Below, piece after piece: positions 5,929 to 6,066 of a stretch of DNA of 6,066 nucleotides. This DNA is from an uncultured bacterium (GTDB lineage: Bacteria; Bacillota; Limnochordia; DTU080; JAAYLA01), in the NCBI GenBank assembly GCA_937983075.1, contig CALKAQ010000182.1, positions 1 to 6,066 on the forward strand, written 5' to 3'. The notes under the pieces were generated by a model. The model searched no databases. It was not told the DNA's origin and was given only the letters and a program-made list of their open reading frames with translations. Each line of letters opens with the position of its first letter. Position 1 is the stretch's first letter. Both the position numbers and the translations under genes were made by a program.

Positions 5929-6066
5929 TCAGTTGTCCTCCTGCATCGGGGCCGGCGGGGGAAAATGACTGAGCACGCCGGCTTTCAGTTTTTCCTTCAG
6001 GCGATAGCTCTGGCCACGTCCGAAATGTGGTGTAAATTCTCCTCCTGGTCGGTGAGCCGGTTCTAC
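5929..6066 (-). pseudogene. 3' end of an istB-like transposition helper gene, probably degraded
   Basis: The minus-strand frame ending in TGA at 5931-5929 reads GQSYRLKEKLKAGVLSH and then a proline-rich tail, like the C-terminal end of IstB ATP-binding proteins. Just upstream the expected family pattern (NRLTDQEENLHH) is in a different frame, preceded by TAG at 6065-6063. This suggests a frameshift around 6030 and a nonsense change. Only about 45 codons are visible, so both the family call and the degraded state are tentative. Confidence 0.45.

Larger units (their letters stand above)
5851..6066 (-). mobile_element. Probable IS21-family insertion sequence, terminal part
   Basis: The element enters from the right edge and its terminus appears to be the TGT at 5851-5853. 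Support comes from three degenerate inner repeats at exact 24-base spacing behind the terminus, a feature of IS21-family ends, and from a reading frame ending at 5929 whose tail looks like the C-terminus of an IstB-type helper protein. The rest of the element is outside the window, so no target duplication can be checked. The assignment rests on resemblance and could be another IS family with repeated ends. Confidence 0.55.

Overview
The window is almost entirely one minus-strand restriction-modification locus, read from right to left. The order is an insertion-sequence end (about 5851-6066), a gene-poor leader (about 5323-5850), hsdM (type I DNA adenine methyltransferase), a 700-residue GmrSD-like nuclease (DUF262 + DUF1524/HNH + DUF5655-like tail), and hsdS (type I specificity subunit). 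hsdS runs off the left edge with its frame still open. No RNA gene, CRISPR array or terminator was found, and no convincing plus-strand gene.

The three genes are stitched together by two identical 4-base ATGA overlaps: hsdM stop/GmrSD-like start at 3295-3298, and GmrSD-like stop/hsdS start at 1196-1199. Each downstream start has a strong purine-rich ribosome-binding site inside the preceding gene. This is the architecture of one translationally coupled operon. HsdM and HsdS together would form the methyltransferase core of a type I system. The motor/nuclease subunit HsdR is not in the window and would be expected to the left, after hsdS, or elsewhere in the genome. The middle gene belongs to the type IV-like GmrSD family, whose known members cut foreign, often modified, phage DNA. 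The operon may therefore combine sequence-specific methylation with a second, independent nuclease defence.

hsdS is intact as far as it can be seen: 399 codons without a stop. It has the classical two-half organisation, with two different target recognition domains (TRDs) separated by conserved segments. The conserved segments are repeated almost perfectly at the DNA level and in frame, which would favour recombinational exchange or loss of recognition domains.

At the right edge there is a probable IS21-family terminus: the 3' end of a degraded istB-like gene, three degenerate repeats at exact 24-base spacing, and a terminal TGT boundary. That boundary read on the minus strand is a perfect TTGACA -35 hexamer pointing toward hsdM. 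This marks the locus as lying next to mobile DNA, as is usual for defence genes.

The organism is a bacterium of moderately high GC content. The HsdM sequence resembles those common in Proteobacteria, but nothing here fixes the taxon. All family assignments come from recognising motifs by eye, not from database searches.
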